A stretch of 64,000 nt of DNA from Ruegeria sp. SCSIO 43209 (GTDB lineage Bacteria; Pseudomonadota; Alphaproteobacteria; Rhodobacterales; Rhodobacteraceae): positions 3,408,001 to 3,472,000 of the forward strand of contig NZ_CP065359.1 of assembly GCF_019904295.1 (NCBI RefSeq), written 5' to 3'. A model generated the notes under the pieces. The model saw only the letters and a program-made list of their open reading frames with translations, was not told the origin of the DNA and did not search any database. Numbering within the stretch: position 1 is the first letter of the stretch; every line of letters begins with the position of its first letter. Shown here in pieces: positions 36,725 to 45,199 of this stretch. The position numbers and the translations under genes were made by a program.

Positions 36725-37426
36725 TCAATCCGGTGCCAACATATACCCTGCACCCCGTACGGTCTGCAGATACCGGGGTTGCTTCGGATCTTGCTCAAGC
36801 TTACGACGCAAGCGGGTGATCTGTACGTCCACAGCGCGCTCCTGTGCCTGACCTTTGTCACGCCCTAGATCTTCGACCAGCTTGGCACGGCTGATCGGTT
36901 CGCCGGGTTGAGCCGAGAATATTTTCATCAACTGGCTTTCGGTCGCGGTTAGGCGCACCGGGTCTTCGCCCTGCCACATCTCACCGCGTTCGATATCATA
37001 GCGAATGGGCCCAAGATGTAGAATCTTCGCCGCCGTGTCCTGTGCAGGTGTCTCTGGCATCCGACGCAGAATGGCGTTGATCCTCAGCAGCAACTCTTTC
37101 GGCTCGAATGGCTTGGCCAGATAGTCATCCGCACCCGCCTCAAGCCCGGCAATCCGATGCTCGGTCTCGCCCTTGGCCGTCAAAAGCAGGATCGGGGTGG
37201 AATGGGTGTCGCGCAGGGATCGGGTCAGGCTAACGCCGTCTTCGCCGGGCATCATCACATCCAGTACAATCAAGTCGAAATCGAGCCCCGACAAAACCCG
37301 CCGTGCGTGCGCTGCATCCCGCGCCGCGGTTACAAGAAAACCGCTGCGCATCAGGAATTTCTTGAGCAAATCACGAATACGCTCGTCATCGTCGACGATC
37401 AGAAGATGGGCGTCCATTTCGCTCAT
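36725..37426 (-). CDS. petR: OmpR-type response regulator, PetR-like
   Basis: The 233-residue protein has a receiver domain with the acidic pocket (IVDDDE), phospho-acceptor Asp in IVLDVMMPGEDG near residue 56 and Lys in YLAKPFEP, and a C-terminal winged helix (LTATESQLMKIF, VDVQITRLRRKLEQDP). It overlaps the upstream MarR-type gene by 4 bp. The pair matches petP-petR, which sits next to petABC in Rhodobacter capsulatus; here petABC is about 9 kb away. No histidine kinase is adjacent. The symbol rests on pairing and order. Confidence 0.9.
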   Translation of the reverse strand: MSEMDAHLLIVDDDERIRDLLKKFLMRSGFLVTAARDAAHARRVLSGLDFDLIVLDVMMPGEDGVSLTRSLRDTHSTPILLLTAKGETEHRIAGLEAGADDYLAKPFEPKELLLRINAILRRMPETPAQDTAAKILHLGPIRYDIERGEMWQGEDPVRLTATESQLMKIFSAQPGEPISRAKLVEDLGRDKGQAQERAVDVQITRLRRKLEQDPKQPRYLQTVRGAGYMLAPD

Positions 37427-37935
37427 GAAGTCGTATCCCGCAGTTTCGTATATGCACGACGCATATCAGCATCCATCATCGCTTCAAGCACTTTGCGAAA
37501 CCCGGCCACCGCTTCGGGGCCCGCATCTTTGTAGGCCGCACGCATCCGGGCGCGCTGGGCGTCAGATAGTTTGGCCTCGAGTGCCTTTCCCTTATCCGTC
37601 AGAAATAGGTGGCGTTCTCGTTTGTCCACTGTCCCGACCCGGCTTTCGACCAACCCATCTTCAATCAGGCTGCGCAAGACGCGGTTCAGCGATTGCTTCG
37701 TGACACCCAATATGGCCAGCAAATTATTGACGGTTGTTCCCGGCGCACGGTTGATGAAGTGGATGGCCCGGTGATGCGCCCGGCCATAGGCCAATTCAGT
37801 CAGGATGCGATCAGGATCAGCGGTAAAACCTCGATAGGCAAAAAACATGGCCTCGATGCCCTGCCTCAGTTGTTCATCTGTCAGAAACAACAGGCTTTCT
37901 CCGCCAAAGACCGGGGCGGGACGGATGTCGGTCAT
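37423..37935 (-). CDS. petP: MarR family regulator, PetP-like
   Basis: A protein of about 170 residues with a winged-helix MarR core (VNNLLAILGVTKQSLNRVLRSLIEDGLVESRVG, with the wing TVDKRERHLFLTDKG). It is translationally coupled to petR by an ATGA overlap, as in the petPR pair of Rhodobacter capsulatus. The ATG at 37935 (MTDIRPA) is chosen over one six codons upstream. A 15-bp inverted repeat just upstream may be its operator. Confidence 0.85.
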   Translation of the reverse strand: MTDIRPAPVFGGESLLFLTDEQLRQGIEAMFFAYRGFTADPDRILTELAYGRAHHRAIHFINRAPGTTVNNLLAILGVTKQSLNRVLRSLIEDGLVESRVGTVDKRERHLFLTDKGKALEAKLSDAQRARMRAAYKDAGPEAVAGFRKVLEAMMDADMRRAYTKLRDTTS

Positions 37936-37959
37936 GTTGGGCCTCATTCGCAATATAAT

Positions 37960-37974
37960 CTGACTTTATGTCAG
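37960..37974. promoter_or_regulatory. Inverted repeat in the petP-ilvE intergenic region
   Basis: CTGAC-TTTAT-GTCAG, perfect 5-bp arms, lies 25 bp upstream of petP and next to an AT-rich TATAAT-like stretch. The position suits a MarR autoregulatory operator or a site for the divergent ilvE promoter. Confidence 0.45.
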
Positions 37975-38093
37975 CCTTATTGACATTCCAAGAGCGCACA
38001 GGTATCGAATCGCAGTTTTTGCGCAACATTGTGTCCGATACGGACCTAAACGGCGCAACATTTGGAAATATCGACCGGTTCAGGAGGTTTCGC

Positions 38094-38960
38094 ATGGCTG
38101 GATATGACGATCGCGACGGTGTCATCTGGATGGATGGCGAATTGGTGCCCTGGCGTGAGGCCAATGTGCACATCCTGTCCCACGCGATGCATTATGCGTC
38201 TTCGGTGTTCGAGGGTGAGCGCGCTTACAACGGCAAGATCTTCAAGAGCCGCGAACATTCCGAACGCCTGATCGCGTCGGCAGAGGCGCTGGATATGCCG
38301 ATGCCATACTCGGTCGATGAGATCGAGGCCGCCAAGGAAGAAGCGCTCAAAGCCAGTGGTCTTCAAGATGCGTATGTACGTGCGCTGGTCTGGCGCGGTT
38401 CGGGCGAGGATATGGGTGTGGCGTCCGCCAAGAACCCGGTTCGGATGGCCATCGCTGTTTGGCCTTGGGGTGCCTATTACGGTGACGCTAAGATGCAAGG
38501 CGCCAAGTTGGACATTGCCGAGTGGAAACGACCCAGTCCGGAAACCATTCCAGTCCATGCCAAGGCAGCAGGTCTTTACATGATCTGCACCATTTCCAAA
38601 CACAAAGCTGAGGCCAAAGGCTGCTCGGACGCTTTGTTCATGGATTATAATGGCAACGTCGCCGAGGCGACGGGGGCAAATGTCTTCTTCGTTAAGGATG
38701 GCGAAGTGCACACCCCGCTGGCCGATTGCTTCCTCAACGGCATCACTCGTCAGACGGTGATCCAGATGCTGAAAGACAAGGGCATCACTGTTCATGAACG
38801 TCGGATCCGTCCCGAGGAGATGGCCGATTTCGAGCAATGCTGGCTGACTGGCACTGCAGCCGAGGTTACACCTGTCGGGCAGATAGGCGATTATACCTTC
38901 GAGGTTGGCGATCTGACCCGCGAAATCGCCGAAGATTACGAGAAATTGGTCCGCGCGTAA
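38094..38960 (+). CDS. ilvE: Branched-chain amino acid aminotransferase
   Basis: A 288-residue fold-type IV PLP enzyme that interconverts branched-chain amino acids and 2-oxo acids. Family features are HAMHYASSVFEGERAY, the PLP-lysine region IPVHAKAAGLYMIC, and GNVAEATGANVFFV followed by CFLNGITRQTVI. The start at 38094 has AGGAGG eight bases upstream; the open frame continues upstream to 37968 without a better start. It is followed by a strong terminator. Confidence 0.94.
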   Translation: MAGYDDRDGVIWMDGELVPWREANVHILSHAMHYASSVFEGERAYNGKIFKSREHSERLIASAEALDMPMPYSVDEIEAAKEEALKASGLQDAYVRALVWRGSGEDMGVASAKNPVRMAIAVWPWGAYYGDAKMQGAKLDIAEWKRPSPETIPVHAKAAGLYMICTISKHKAEAKGCSDALFMDYNGNVAEATGANVFFVKDGEVHTPLADCFLNGITRQTVIQMLKDKGITVHERRIRPEEMADFEQCWLTGTAAEVTPVGQIGDYTFEVGDLTREIAEDYEKLVRA

Positions 38961-38977
38961 GTTAACACCGTATTGAA

Positions 38978-38999
38978 CCCCCGCTCAGGCGGGGGTTTT
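38978..38999 (+). terminator. Intrinsic terminator of ilvE
   Basis: CCCCCGC-TCAG-GCGGGGG followed by TTTT, 17 bp after the ilvE stop. Confidence 0.85.
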
Positions 39000-39002
39000 G
39001 AT

Positions 39003-39035
39003 TGCAGATCATGCAAATATGCATGCAGATCGTTC
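39003..39035. promoter_or_regulatory. Direct repeats upstream of the AraC-type gene
   Basis: TGCAGATC occurs at 39003 and 39024, 21 bp apart (two helical turns), the geometry AraC proteins use. The second copy extends to TGCAGATCGTTC, which recurs inverted in front of the gene downstream of the regulator. Confidence 0.55.
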
Positions 39036-39076
39036 GAAGGTATGGACGCTGCCGGGCCAAGCCGTATCGTTGGCTC

Positions 39077-40027
39077 ATGTTAGATCTTCTCAGCGATATC
39101 CTTACACGCCTGTCTCTGCGTGGCACATTTTATTTCCGCACATCCTTTACTCCGCCGTTTGGGATACAGGTGCCGGGCTTCGAGAACGTGGCCCGGTTTC
39201 ACTTTGTGCAACGCGGTGAATTGAAGGTGCACCTGCCAACAACCGGCGAGACCTTGCGGTTGCGGCAGGGTGATCTGATTCTTATTCCCCACGGTGCGCC
39301 GCATGCGCTGCTGTGTAATGAAGTCAAACCCTATGATGCCTTGCCCCTTGAGCGGGTGTTAGAGCTGTCAGGCTACAAAGGCGATGGTGTCCTGGTTTAT
39401 GGCGGTGAGGAAGACGAGCGCGATACGCAACTGATTTGCGGACATTTCTCATTCACCGGGCCAGCCGGGCGAAACGGAACCGGTCATATGCTGATCGACC
39501 GGTTGCCACCTTTTATACTGATCGAGAATTACGGTGAAGAAGCGGGTGCCTGGATCGAGGCGACATTGCGTATGATCGGATCTGAAGTGTCCGGTGCTCG
39601 TATCGGCGGTGACCTGATCGCGCTGAAACTGTCCGAAGTGCTGTTTGCGCAAGCGATCCGGGCATACCTTGAACATCAAAGTCCTCATGATGCCGCGCTT
39701 GCCGGATTTGCCGATCCGCGCATCTCGCGGGCGCTGACAGCATTTCACCAGTCTCCGGCGCAGGAGTGGAGCGTTGCGATGCTCGCGCGAGAAGCAGCAA
39801 TGTCACGCACCGCATTTGCGCAGCTTTTCTCACAAAAGATGGGGACTACCCCGATGCAGTACCTGACGGACTGGCGGATGCAGATCGCGTGCCATGGGTT
39901 GACCGAAAATCGCTGGAACGTTGCGGATGCCGCAGCAGAAGTGGGATACGCGTCCGAGGCTGCGTTTTCACGCGTGTTCAAGAAGCAGGTCGGACTGTCG
40001 CCCGCCGCGTACCGTGCGATGCACTAA
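39077..40027 (+). CDS. AraC family regulator with cupin sensor domain
   Basis: The 316-residue protein has an N-terminal cupin-type domain (GDLILIPHGAPHALL) of the AraC-binding/cupin_6 kind and a C-terminal double helix-turn-helix (WSVAMLAREAAMSRTAFAQLF and WNVADAAAEVGYASEAAFSRVFKK). The start at 39077 is chosen because the in-frame extension to 39002 would lie over the direct repeats. The effector is not known. The next gene on the same strand, a small membrane protein, carries a matching site in its promoter and is the likely target. Confidence 0.9.
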   Translation: MLDLLSDILTRLSLRGTFYFRTSFTPPFGIQVPGFENVARFHFVQRGELKVHLPTTGETLRLRQGDLILIPHGAPHALLCNEVKPYDALPLERVLELSGYKGDGVLVYGGEEDERDTQLICGHFSFTGPAGRNGTGHMLIDRLPPFILIENYGEEAGAWIEATLRMIGSEVSGARIGGDLIALKLSEVLFAQAIRAYLEHQSPHDAALAGFADPRISRALTAFHQSPAQEWSVAMLAREAAMSRTAFAQLFSQKMGTTPMQYLTDWRMQIACHGLTENRWNVADAAAEVGYASEAAFSRVFKKQVGLSPAAYRAMH

Positions 40028-40042
40028 TCGTACTGATCAATT

Positions 40043-40054
40043 GAACGATCTGCA
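40043..40054. promoter_or_regulatory. Putative AraC operator upstream of the SPW protein gene
   Basis: GAACGATCTGCA is the exact reverse complement of the 12 bases at 39024-39035 upstream of the regulator gene. It lies 85 bp before the SPW protein start. Confidence 0.5.
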
Positions 40055-40138
40055 ATAAATGCAAAACGAACTGAGATGTTGCGTTCAATCGCGCGCCCCT
40101 AATCTTTGATCATCACTGATTGAAGAAAGGAAGTTCAC

Positions 40139-40504
40139 ATGTCCCTGCGTTTTGTCACCCGCTCTGTCCATGCCTATCTTGACTACCCGGTTGCGATTGC
40201 GCTGATGGTTTTGCCTTTTGTACTGGGGCTGGGCCAGTCCAACCCGCTGGCACTCTGGCTGTCCGTTGTGACCGGCATTGCAGCATTCGTACTGACCGTT
40301 CTGACAGACCATCACCTTGGGATTTGGCGGGTTCTGCCATACAAGTTCCACTTGGCTGTTGATCTGCTTGTCGGCGTCACGTTCCTGTTTGCGCCCAGCC
40401 TGTTTGGATTTTCTGGGCTTGATGCGTTGTTCTACTGGGTGAACGGGGCCGCAGTCGTTGTGGTGATCTCGCTCAGCGCGCCCGAACAGAGCACTATTGC
40501 TTGA
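40139..40504 (+). CDS. SPW-repeat-like small membrane protein
   Basis: The 121-residue product has four hydrophobic segments (about 17-34, 36-56, 71-88 and 92-110) arranged as two similar halves, each with a Leu/Ala/Pro-rich start followed by W-containing turns (NPLALWLSVVTG, DALFYWVNGAA). This matches the SPW repeat membrane family, which has no known function. It is preceded by AAGGAAGTTCAC and a putative AraC operator, and followed by an intrinsic terminator, so it is probably a single-gene unit. Confidence 0.8.
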   Translation: MSLRFVTRSVHAYLDYPVAIALMVLPFVLGLGQSNPLALWLSVVTGIAAFVLTVLTDHHLGIWRVLPYKFHLAVDLLVGVTFLFAPSLFGFSGLDALFYWVNGAAVVVVISLSAPEQSTIA

Positions 40505-40531
40505 AGTGAGTCAGAACCGTAGCGATCAGCT

Positions 40532-40563
40532 GGGCCATGCGGGCATCCGGATGGCCCTTTTTT
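40532..40563 (+). terminator. Intrinsic terminator after the SPW protein gene
   Basis: GGGCCAT paired with ATGGCCC across a loop, followed by TTTTTT, 28 bp after the stop. Confidence 0.85.
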
Positions 40564-40772
40564 GTTTTAGACACTAATAAGGCCAAATTTGCCCAATGGG
40601 TCGCCCCTGTTGCATCAGATTTTCAGGCTTGAATTTTCCGACAAAAACCATCAGATATAGCGCAACGCCAGATGACACCATCAAGCAACTGGTTCCGGGG
40701 CGATCTGTGGGCTCAGCAAAAGCAGATGTGAAAGCCCGCCATCGCCCCGGGAACGACCAAAGGAGCCCGCGA

Positions 40773-40982
40773 TTGCGTGATCGATTTGAAGAACTGATGG
40801 CCGATCCCTGCTGTGCATCGTGTGATTGCGACGCGCTAACCTCAGAAGTCGCGGCCTATCTCGATCACAAGACCTGCAACGCCGAGCGCTGCCGGGCGCT
40901 CGAAGAACGCTCAGCCGCAACGATGTACGCAGTCAGGCGCGATTCGATGCGCGCGCTGAATGAGGGTGGTGCGCGGGCCTAG
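40773..40982 (+). CDS. Small cysteine-rich protein of unknown function
   Basis: With a TTG start at 40773, supported by AAGGAG seven bases upstream, this reads as a 69-residue protein containing CCASCDCD and a second pair in HKTCNAERC. An inner ATG at 40797 would give 61 residues. The frame is open back to 40596 but that part looks non-coding. The six cysteines suggest metal or Fe-S binding. I do not recognise the family. The stop overlaps the cobO stop on the other strand. Confidence 0.5.
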   Translation: MRDRFEELMADPCCASCDCDALTSEVAAYLDHKTCNAERCRALEERSAATMYAVRRDSMRALNEGGARA

Positions 40983-41578
40983 AAATCCACACCACGTTGG
41001 GCTTTGATGCCGGCTTGGAACGGGTGTTTTTCTTCGGTCATCTCGGTTACCAGATCCGCATAGTCCCTGAGGGCTTGCGGGGCATCCCGGCCAGTCAGGA
41101 ACACGCTGGTTTTGTCTGATCGGGTCTGAAGCCCTTCAATAACAGTGTCTACTGAAAGGTATTCGTAGCGCAGGGCGATATTGATCTCGTCGAGGACAAC
41201 CAGATCGTAGTCGCCGCTTTTCATCAGATCACAGGCCTTGTTGAAGGCCGAAGTCGCTGCCGCGATGTCGCGCTCGCGGTCCTGCGTATCCCAGGTAAAC
41301 CCTTCGCCCATTGTGTGCCAGGTGACCAGGTCGCGTTCCTCAAAGAACCTGCGCTCACCGGTTTTCCACTTGCCCTTGATGAACTGAACCACAGCCACTT
41401 TCTGGCCCCAGCCCAATGCCCGGATCACCACGCCAAATGCAGCCGAGGATTTTCCCTTGCCCTTACCTGTATTGATCAGCACCAGTCCCCGGCCGGGATC
41501 GACCGCTTCCGAGACTTTCTTGCGGTGCTTGGCTTGCACCTCTTGCATCTTTTCTTTGTGGTTCTGTGCGTCGCTCAT
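40979..41578 (-). CDS. cobO: Cob(I)yrinic acid a,c-diamide adenosyltransferase
   Basis: CobO transfers the adenosyl group of ATP to the corrinoid in cobalamin synthesis. The 199-residue protein has the P-loop NTGKGKGKSSAAFG near residue 36, the VVQFIKGKWKTGE segment, and LVVLDEINIALRY. The N-terminal 25 residues are charged, as usual in this family. No other cob genes are in the window. Confidence 0.95.
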   Translation of the reverse strand: MSDAQNHKEKMQEVQAKHRKKVSEAVDPGRGLVLINTGKGKGKSSAAFGVVIRALGWGQKVAVVQFIKGKWKTGERRFFEERDLVTWHTMGEGFTWDTQDRERDIAAATSAFNKACDLMKSGDYDLVVLDEINIALRYEYLSVDTVIEGLQTRSDKTSVFLTGRDAPQALRDYADLVTEMTEEKHPFQAGIKAQRGVDF

Positions 41579-41636
41579 CGGGAAACCTCATAGGTATATC
41601 GCGACCCAACCTAGGGAAAGATTGCGAAAGGTAAAG

Positions 41637-42572
41637 TCAGGCTTTGGGATCCGTTGCTGATCGCGCTTTGGTCCGATCAAGGCCAAGTTGTCGTTCACGC
41701 AGGATCACCACGACGTTGCCTGCAATCACCAACGCCGCGCCGCCCAGCATCACCAGGGTTGGCAACTCATCGAACCAGAAATAACCAATGACAATGGCGA
41801 ACAGCATTGTGGTGTAGTCATAAGGTGCCAGCATTGACGCTTGTCCAAACTTGTAGGACGAGGTCACTAGAATCTGCGCCACTCCGCCGATCAGGCCGAT
41901 TGTCACCAGCAATGCGGCTTGCTCCCATGTCGGGATAACCCAGCCCCAAAACACTGTGAGACCCGAAAGCAAGGTCGCTGTGAGAGAGAAATAGAACACG
42001 ATTGCGGCGGGATGATCCACCTGTACCAGTTGGCGAATATGTATCTGCACAAAGGCACGGGCAACGGTTGCAGCCAGCACGCAAAGCGCACCTATTGTTG
42101 CGGCGGTTTCGGCAGTGCCTGAACCCAGCCGGGGCCAGATCATGATCAGAACGCCGACAAGGCCAAGCGCGACGGCCCCGATACGAATCATTCGTATCCG
42201 CTCGCCCAACATGATTGCAGCCAGAATCAGCGTGAAGATCGGGGTTGCATATCCGATGGCGGTTACCTCGGGCAGCGGCAACAGGCTAAGACCAGTAAAG
42301 GTCAGTCCCATGGCCGAGGTTCCCAGAACCCCGCGCCAGAAATGGCCCATCGGCTTCTTGACAACAAAGCCATGCACCAGCTCTCCTCGCCAGACCAGCC
42401 AGGCGATGATAACCGGAATCGCGAAAAGCGAGCGGAAAAACACCATCTCTCCCGGCGGGAAATCATCTGACAAAGCCTTGACCAATGCAGACATCGTCGT
42501 GAACAGCACGAGCGCACTGAGCTTGAGCGCCACGGCCAATGCCGGACGATGCGATGTTAAGGATTTCGCCAT
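41637..42572 (-). CDS. EamA/DMT family transporter
   Basis: The 311-residue protein has ten hydrophobic segments in two EamA repeats (about residues 12-145 and 155-290) with the family pattern PLPEVTAIGYATPIFTLILA in the first. The start MAKSLTSHRP at 42572 is preferred to a 12-residue extension. Substrate unknown; relatives export amino acids or metabolites. Confidence 0.88.
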   Translation of the reverse strand: MAKSLTSHRPALAVALKLSALVLFTTMSALVKALSDDFPPGEMVFFRSLFAIPVIIAWLVWRGELVHGFVVKKPMGHFWRGVLGTSAMGLTFTGLSLLPLPEVTAIGYATPIFTLILAAIMLGERIRMIRIGAVALGLVGVLIMIWPRLGSGTAETAATIGALCVLAATVARAFVQIHIRQLVQVDHPAAIVFYFSLTATLLSGLTVFWGWVIPTWEQAALLVTIGLIGGVAQILVTSSYKFGQASMLAPYDYTTMLFAIVIGYFWFDELPTLVMLGGAALVIAGNVVVILRERQLGLDRTKARSATDPKA

Positions 42573-42626
42573 GGTCGCGAACCTGCGCCTTTGAGGCGGA
42601 AAGATCAACTGGCCAAAGTTGCCGTA

Positions 42627-43310
42627 TCAGAGATTGGACCAGTCTAGTGGAAGCTGAGCTCCAATTTCCTCTGACAGGTCCTTTAGAAACCTCATCATCC
42701 GCGCGGCTCGGTCCTGCGCGATGGCCCTGCCTTTTTCGGTCAGCATATCATTGGGTAAGCGCAGCAGTTTTATTTGCCAGTGATCGATTGAAAAAATCAG
42801 GTCATTCGGCAAACGGTTTTCGGCAAACGGATCTGACGGGTCATAAAGGGTGCGTCCCAGGGCGCCCGATACTGAAAAGTTGCGGGCGATACCGATAGCA
42901 CCCAACGCATCCAGACGATCGGCATCCCGTAATATTCGCGCTTCGAGTGTTTCGGGCGGGATGTTAGCCGAAAAGCTATGGGCGGCAATCGCGTGTTGCA
43001 CGGCTCCAATTTCAGTGGTGGAATAGCCGAATTCTTCAAGAATAGGCTCTGATTTAGTGGCGGATCGCATCGAGGCCAGATGCCGATCCGGATCATCTTT
43101 TGACAGGTTGATCAGATCATGCAGATAACACGCCGCCAGCAAGACACGCGGGTTGGTTTCATCATCCGCAATCGCCTGCGCATTAACCCAAACCCGATCC
43201 AGGTGCGCCAGATCATGCGCCGGATCCGTCTGCATCCGTTGCCTGACGACAGCGCGCAGCGAAGCGCGCAGATCAGCCAATCCGTCCACGGTTCTCGCCG
43301 ATTTGACCAC
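42627..43310 (-). CDS. HD-domain phosphohydrolase
   Basis: The 227-residue protein has HD-superfamily metal residues: His in [13 protein letters not shown], the HD pair in ACYLHDLIN, a further HSF motif ([13 protein letters not shown]) and Asp in [14 protein letters not shown]. This pattern is that of the YedJ/YpgQ group of nucleotide-type hydrolases. The GTG start at 43310 overlaps the aroC 3' end by 38 bp; another GTG at 43289 is possible. Substrate not known. Confidence 0.85.
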   Translation of the reverse strand: MVKSARTVDGLADLRASLRAVVRQRMQTDPAHDLAHLDRVWVNAQAIADDETNPRVLLAACYLHDLINLSKDDPDRHLASMRSATKSEPILEEFGYSTTEIGAVQHAIAAHSFSANIPPETLEARILRDADRLDALGAIGIARNFSVSGALGRTLYDPSDPFAENRLPNDLIFSIDHWQIKLLRLPNDMLTEKGRAIAQDRAARMMRFLKDLSEEIGAQLPLDWSNL

Positions 43311-44373
43311 GGTGCAGGAGCAGGTGATCGAGGATCACGCAAGCCATCATTGCCTCACCTACCGGAACGGCGCGGATGCCGACGCAGGGGTCGTGGCGGC
43401 CTTTGGTAATGATCTCGGTCTCTTCGCCGGATTTGGTGATGGTCTTGCGGGTGGTCAGAATGGACGAGGTTGGCTTGACCGCAAAGCGCACCACAACATC
43501 CTGGCCGGTCGAAATGCCGCCCAGAATACCGCCTGCGTGGTTCGAGCTATATTGAGGGCCGTCCTGCCCCATGAAAATCTCGTCGGCATTGGCCTCGCCG
43601 GTCAGTTCGGCGGCGGCCATGCCTTCACCGATTTCGACCCCTTTAACGGCGTTTATCGACATCATGGCTGCAGCCAGATCAGTGTCTAACTTGGCATAAA
43701 TCGGCGCGCCGAGCCCCGCCGGAACGCCGCGCGCGACCACTTCGACCACTGCGCCGACCGAGTTGCCGGATTTGCGCAGGTCGTCCAGATAAGCGGCCCA
43801 ATCTTCGGCTGCTTTGGCGTCGGGCGCCCAGAATGGATTCTGTTCGATCTGCGACCAGTCGAAATTGGCACGGTCGATCTTGTGCGGACCGATCTGGGTC
43901 ATATAACCGGTGATTTGAACATTCGGAGCGATCTGTTGGATAGCCTCACGCGCGAGTCCTCCGGCCGCCACACGTGATGCCGTTTCCCTCGCCGAACTGC
44001 GCCCGCCGCCGCGATAGTCACGGATCCCGTACTTCTGCCAGTATGTGATGTCGGCGTGTCCCGGACGAAACTTGTCCATGATGTCGCCGTAGTCTTTCGA
44101 GCGCTGATCGGTGTTCTCGATCATCAACTGCACCGGTGTGCCTGTGGTCTGGCCTTCGAAAACACCAGACAGGATTTTGACCTGATCGGGTTCGCGCCGC
44201 TGTGTGGTGAATTTGTTCTGACCTGGTTTGCGCTTGTCCAGCCAATGCTGGATCATGCCTTCATCGATCGTGACGCCCGGAGGGCAGCCATCTATGGTCG
44301 CACCCAAAGCGGGTCCGTGGCTTTCACCCCAGGTGGTAACGCGGAAGAGGTGGCCAAAACTGTTCATCGACAT
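43273..44373 (-). CDS. aroC: Chorismate synthase
   Basis: AroC converts 5-enolpyruvylshikimate 3-phosphate to chorismate with reduced FMN. The 366-residue protein shows the signatures [19 protein letters not shown] near the start, [20 protein letters not shown] near 125 and the C-terminal [17 protein letters not shown]. Full length. The neighbouring ribH supplies the FMN precursor pathway, although the two are separated by a terminator. Confidence 0.97.
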   Translation of the reverse strand: MSMNSFGHLFRVTTWGESHGPALGATIDGCPPGVTIDEGMIQHWLDKRKPGQNKFTTQRREPDQVKILSGVFEGQTTGTPVQLMIENTDQRSKDYGDIMDKFRPGHADITYWQKYGIRDYRGGGRSSARETASRVAAGGLAREAIQQIAPNVQITGYMTQIGPHKIDRANFDWSQIEQNPFWAPDAKAAEDWAAYLDDLRKSGNSVGAVVEVVARGVPAGLGAPIYAKLDTDLAAAMMSINAVKGVEIGEGMAAAELTGEANADEIFMGQDGPQYSSNHAGGILGGISTGQDVVVRFAVKPTSSILTTRKTITKSGEETEIITKGRHDPCVGIRAVPVGEAMMACVILDHLLLHRGQIGENRGRIG

Positions 44374-44451
44374 GGGGCATGCTCCTTTGAGCGATGTGAT
44401 TAGCGGGGAGTGCCTTGGTCCTCAAGCGGATTTGCATTTGCAGAGAAGCAA

Positions 44452-44472
44452 GCGCCGCCCTGTGGGCGGCGC
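44452..44472 (-). terminator. Stem-loop terminator after ribH
   Basis: GCGCCGCCC-TGT-GGGCGGCGC, a perfect 9-bp stem, 12 bp after the ribH stop and before aroC; followed on the minus strand by TTGCTTCTCT. Confidence 0.65.
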
Positions 44473-44484
44473 GATTGGAATAAA

Positions 44485-44928
44485 TCAGGCGGCTTGAGCC
44501 ACCGCGGCGCGGGTTGCGTTGATCTTAAGCGCTGCAAGTGCCGCCTCGCGGCCTTTCTCGATGAAATGCGCGCGATAGATGGCGTTGTGGTGATCCGTTT
44601 CCTGATACTGATGCGGTGTCAGCGAGACCGACAGGACCGGAACACCTGAATCGAGCCCGGCCCGCATCAAGCCATCGACAACCGCTTGTGCGACGAAGTC
44701 ATGCCGGTAGATGCCGCCATCCACTACAAAGGCAGCGCAGGCTACGGCGGCGTAGCGCCCCGTTTGCGCCAGGTCACGGGCCAGCAGGGGCATCTCGAAA
44801 GCGCCCGGAACGTCGTATACATCAACCTGATCGGCTGGAATTAGTTCGAGAAACCCATCCAGCGCGCGATCCACGATATCTGAATGCCAGTTGGCTTTGA
44901 CAAAAGCATAGCGGGTGTGTGTCATCAT
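44485..44928 (-). CDS. ribH: 6,7-dimethyl-8-ribityllumazine synthase, type II
   Basis: RibH makes the riboflavin precursor lumazine. The product of about 147 residues shows FDVPGAFEMPLLA-like core (YDVPGAFEMPLL), DGGIYRHDFVAQAVVDG and VLSVSLTPHQYQET, which are features of the decameric RibH2 form known in Brucella and relatives rather than the icosahedral type. Start at 44928 (or one codon later) behind AAAGGAGATC; an upstream extension to 44955 is not needed. It is controlled by the FMN riboswitch directly upstream. Confidence 0.94.
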   Translation of the reverse strand: MMTHTRYAFVKANWHSDIVDRALDGFLELIPADQVDVYDVPGAFEMPLLARDLAQTGRYAAVACAAFVVDGGIYRHDFVAQAVVDGLMRAGLDSGVPVLSVSLTPHQYQETDHHNAIYRAHFIEKGREAALAALKINATRAAVAQAA

Positions 44929-45000
44929 GATCTCCTTTCGTAACAGACACGTCACCCAAGGCGATCACGAGCAGGCACACCGCATTACCGGCGTGCTGCA

Positions 45001-45138
45001 CGTTCTCTTTCATCCGGACTGTAACCGTCGGCTCTGGCTTCTCACCAGATCTGCTGACACCCCGGAGACCGGGGCCGCTCGCGGGCTTACGGGTCATGCC
45101 CGCATACCGCCGGTGGGGAATTTCGCCCCGCCCTGAGA
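45001..45138 (-). promoter_or_regulatory. FMN riboswitch (RFN element) in front of ribH
   Basis: On the minus strand the RFN consensus can be followed: CTCAGGGCGGGGCGAAATTC, CCCACCGGCGGTA, AGCCCGCGAGCG, GGTGTCAGCAGATCTGGTGA, GAAGCCAGAGCCGACGGTTA and CAGTCCGGATGAAAGAGAAC. All conserved FMN-contact segments are present. It ends about 73 bases before the ribH start; the space between can form an expression platform (AACGTGCAGCACGCC-type stem). Confidence 0.95.
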
Positions 45139-45199
45139 ACGAGTGGGACCTTGCCAAGGAGATATCGCTTCTGCAAGAGAAATTGGCAGGAGGACGAAT

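Noticed and set aside
36848..36859. TGAC-CTTT-GTCA, an FNR-like palindrome
   Set aside because: It lies inside the petR coding region, away from any start, and is probably chance.
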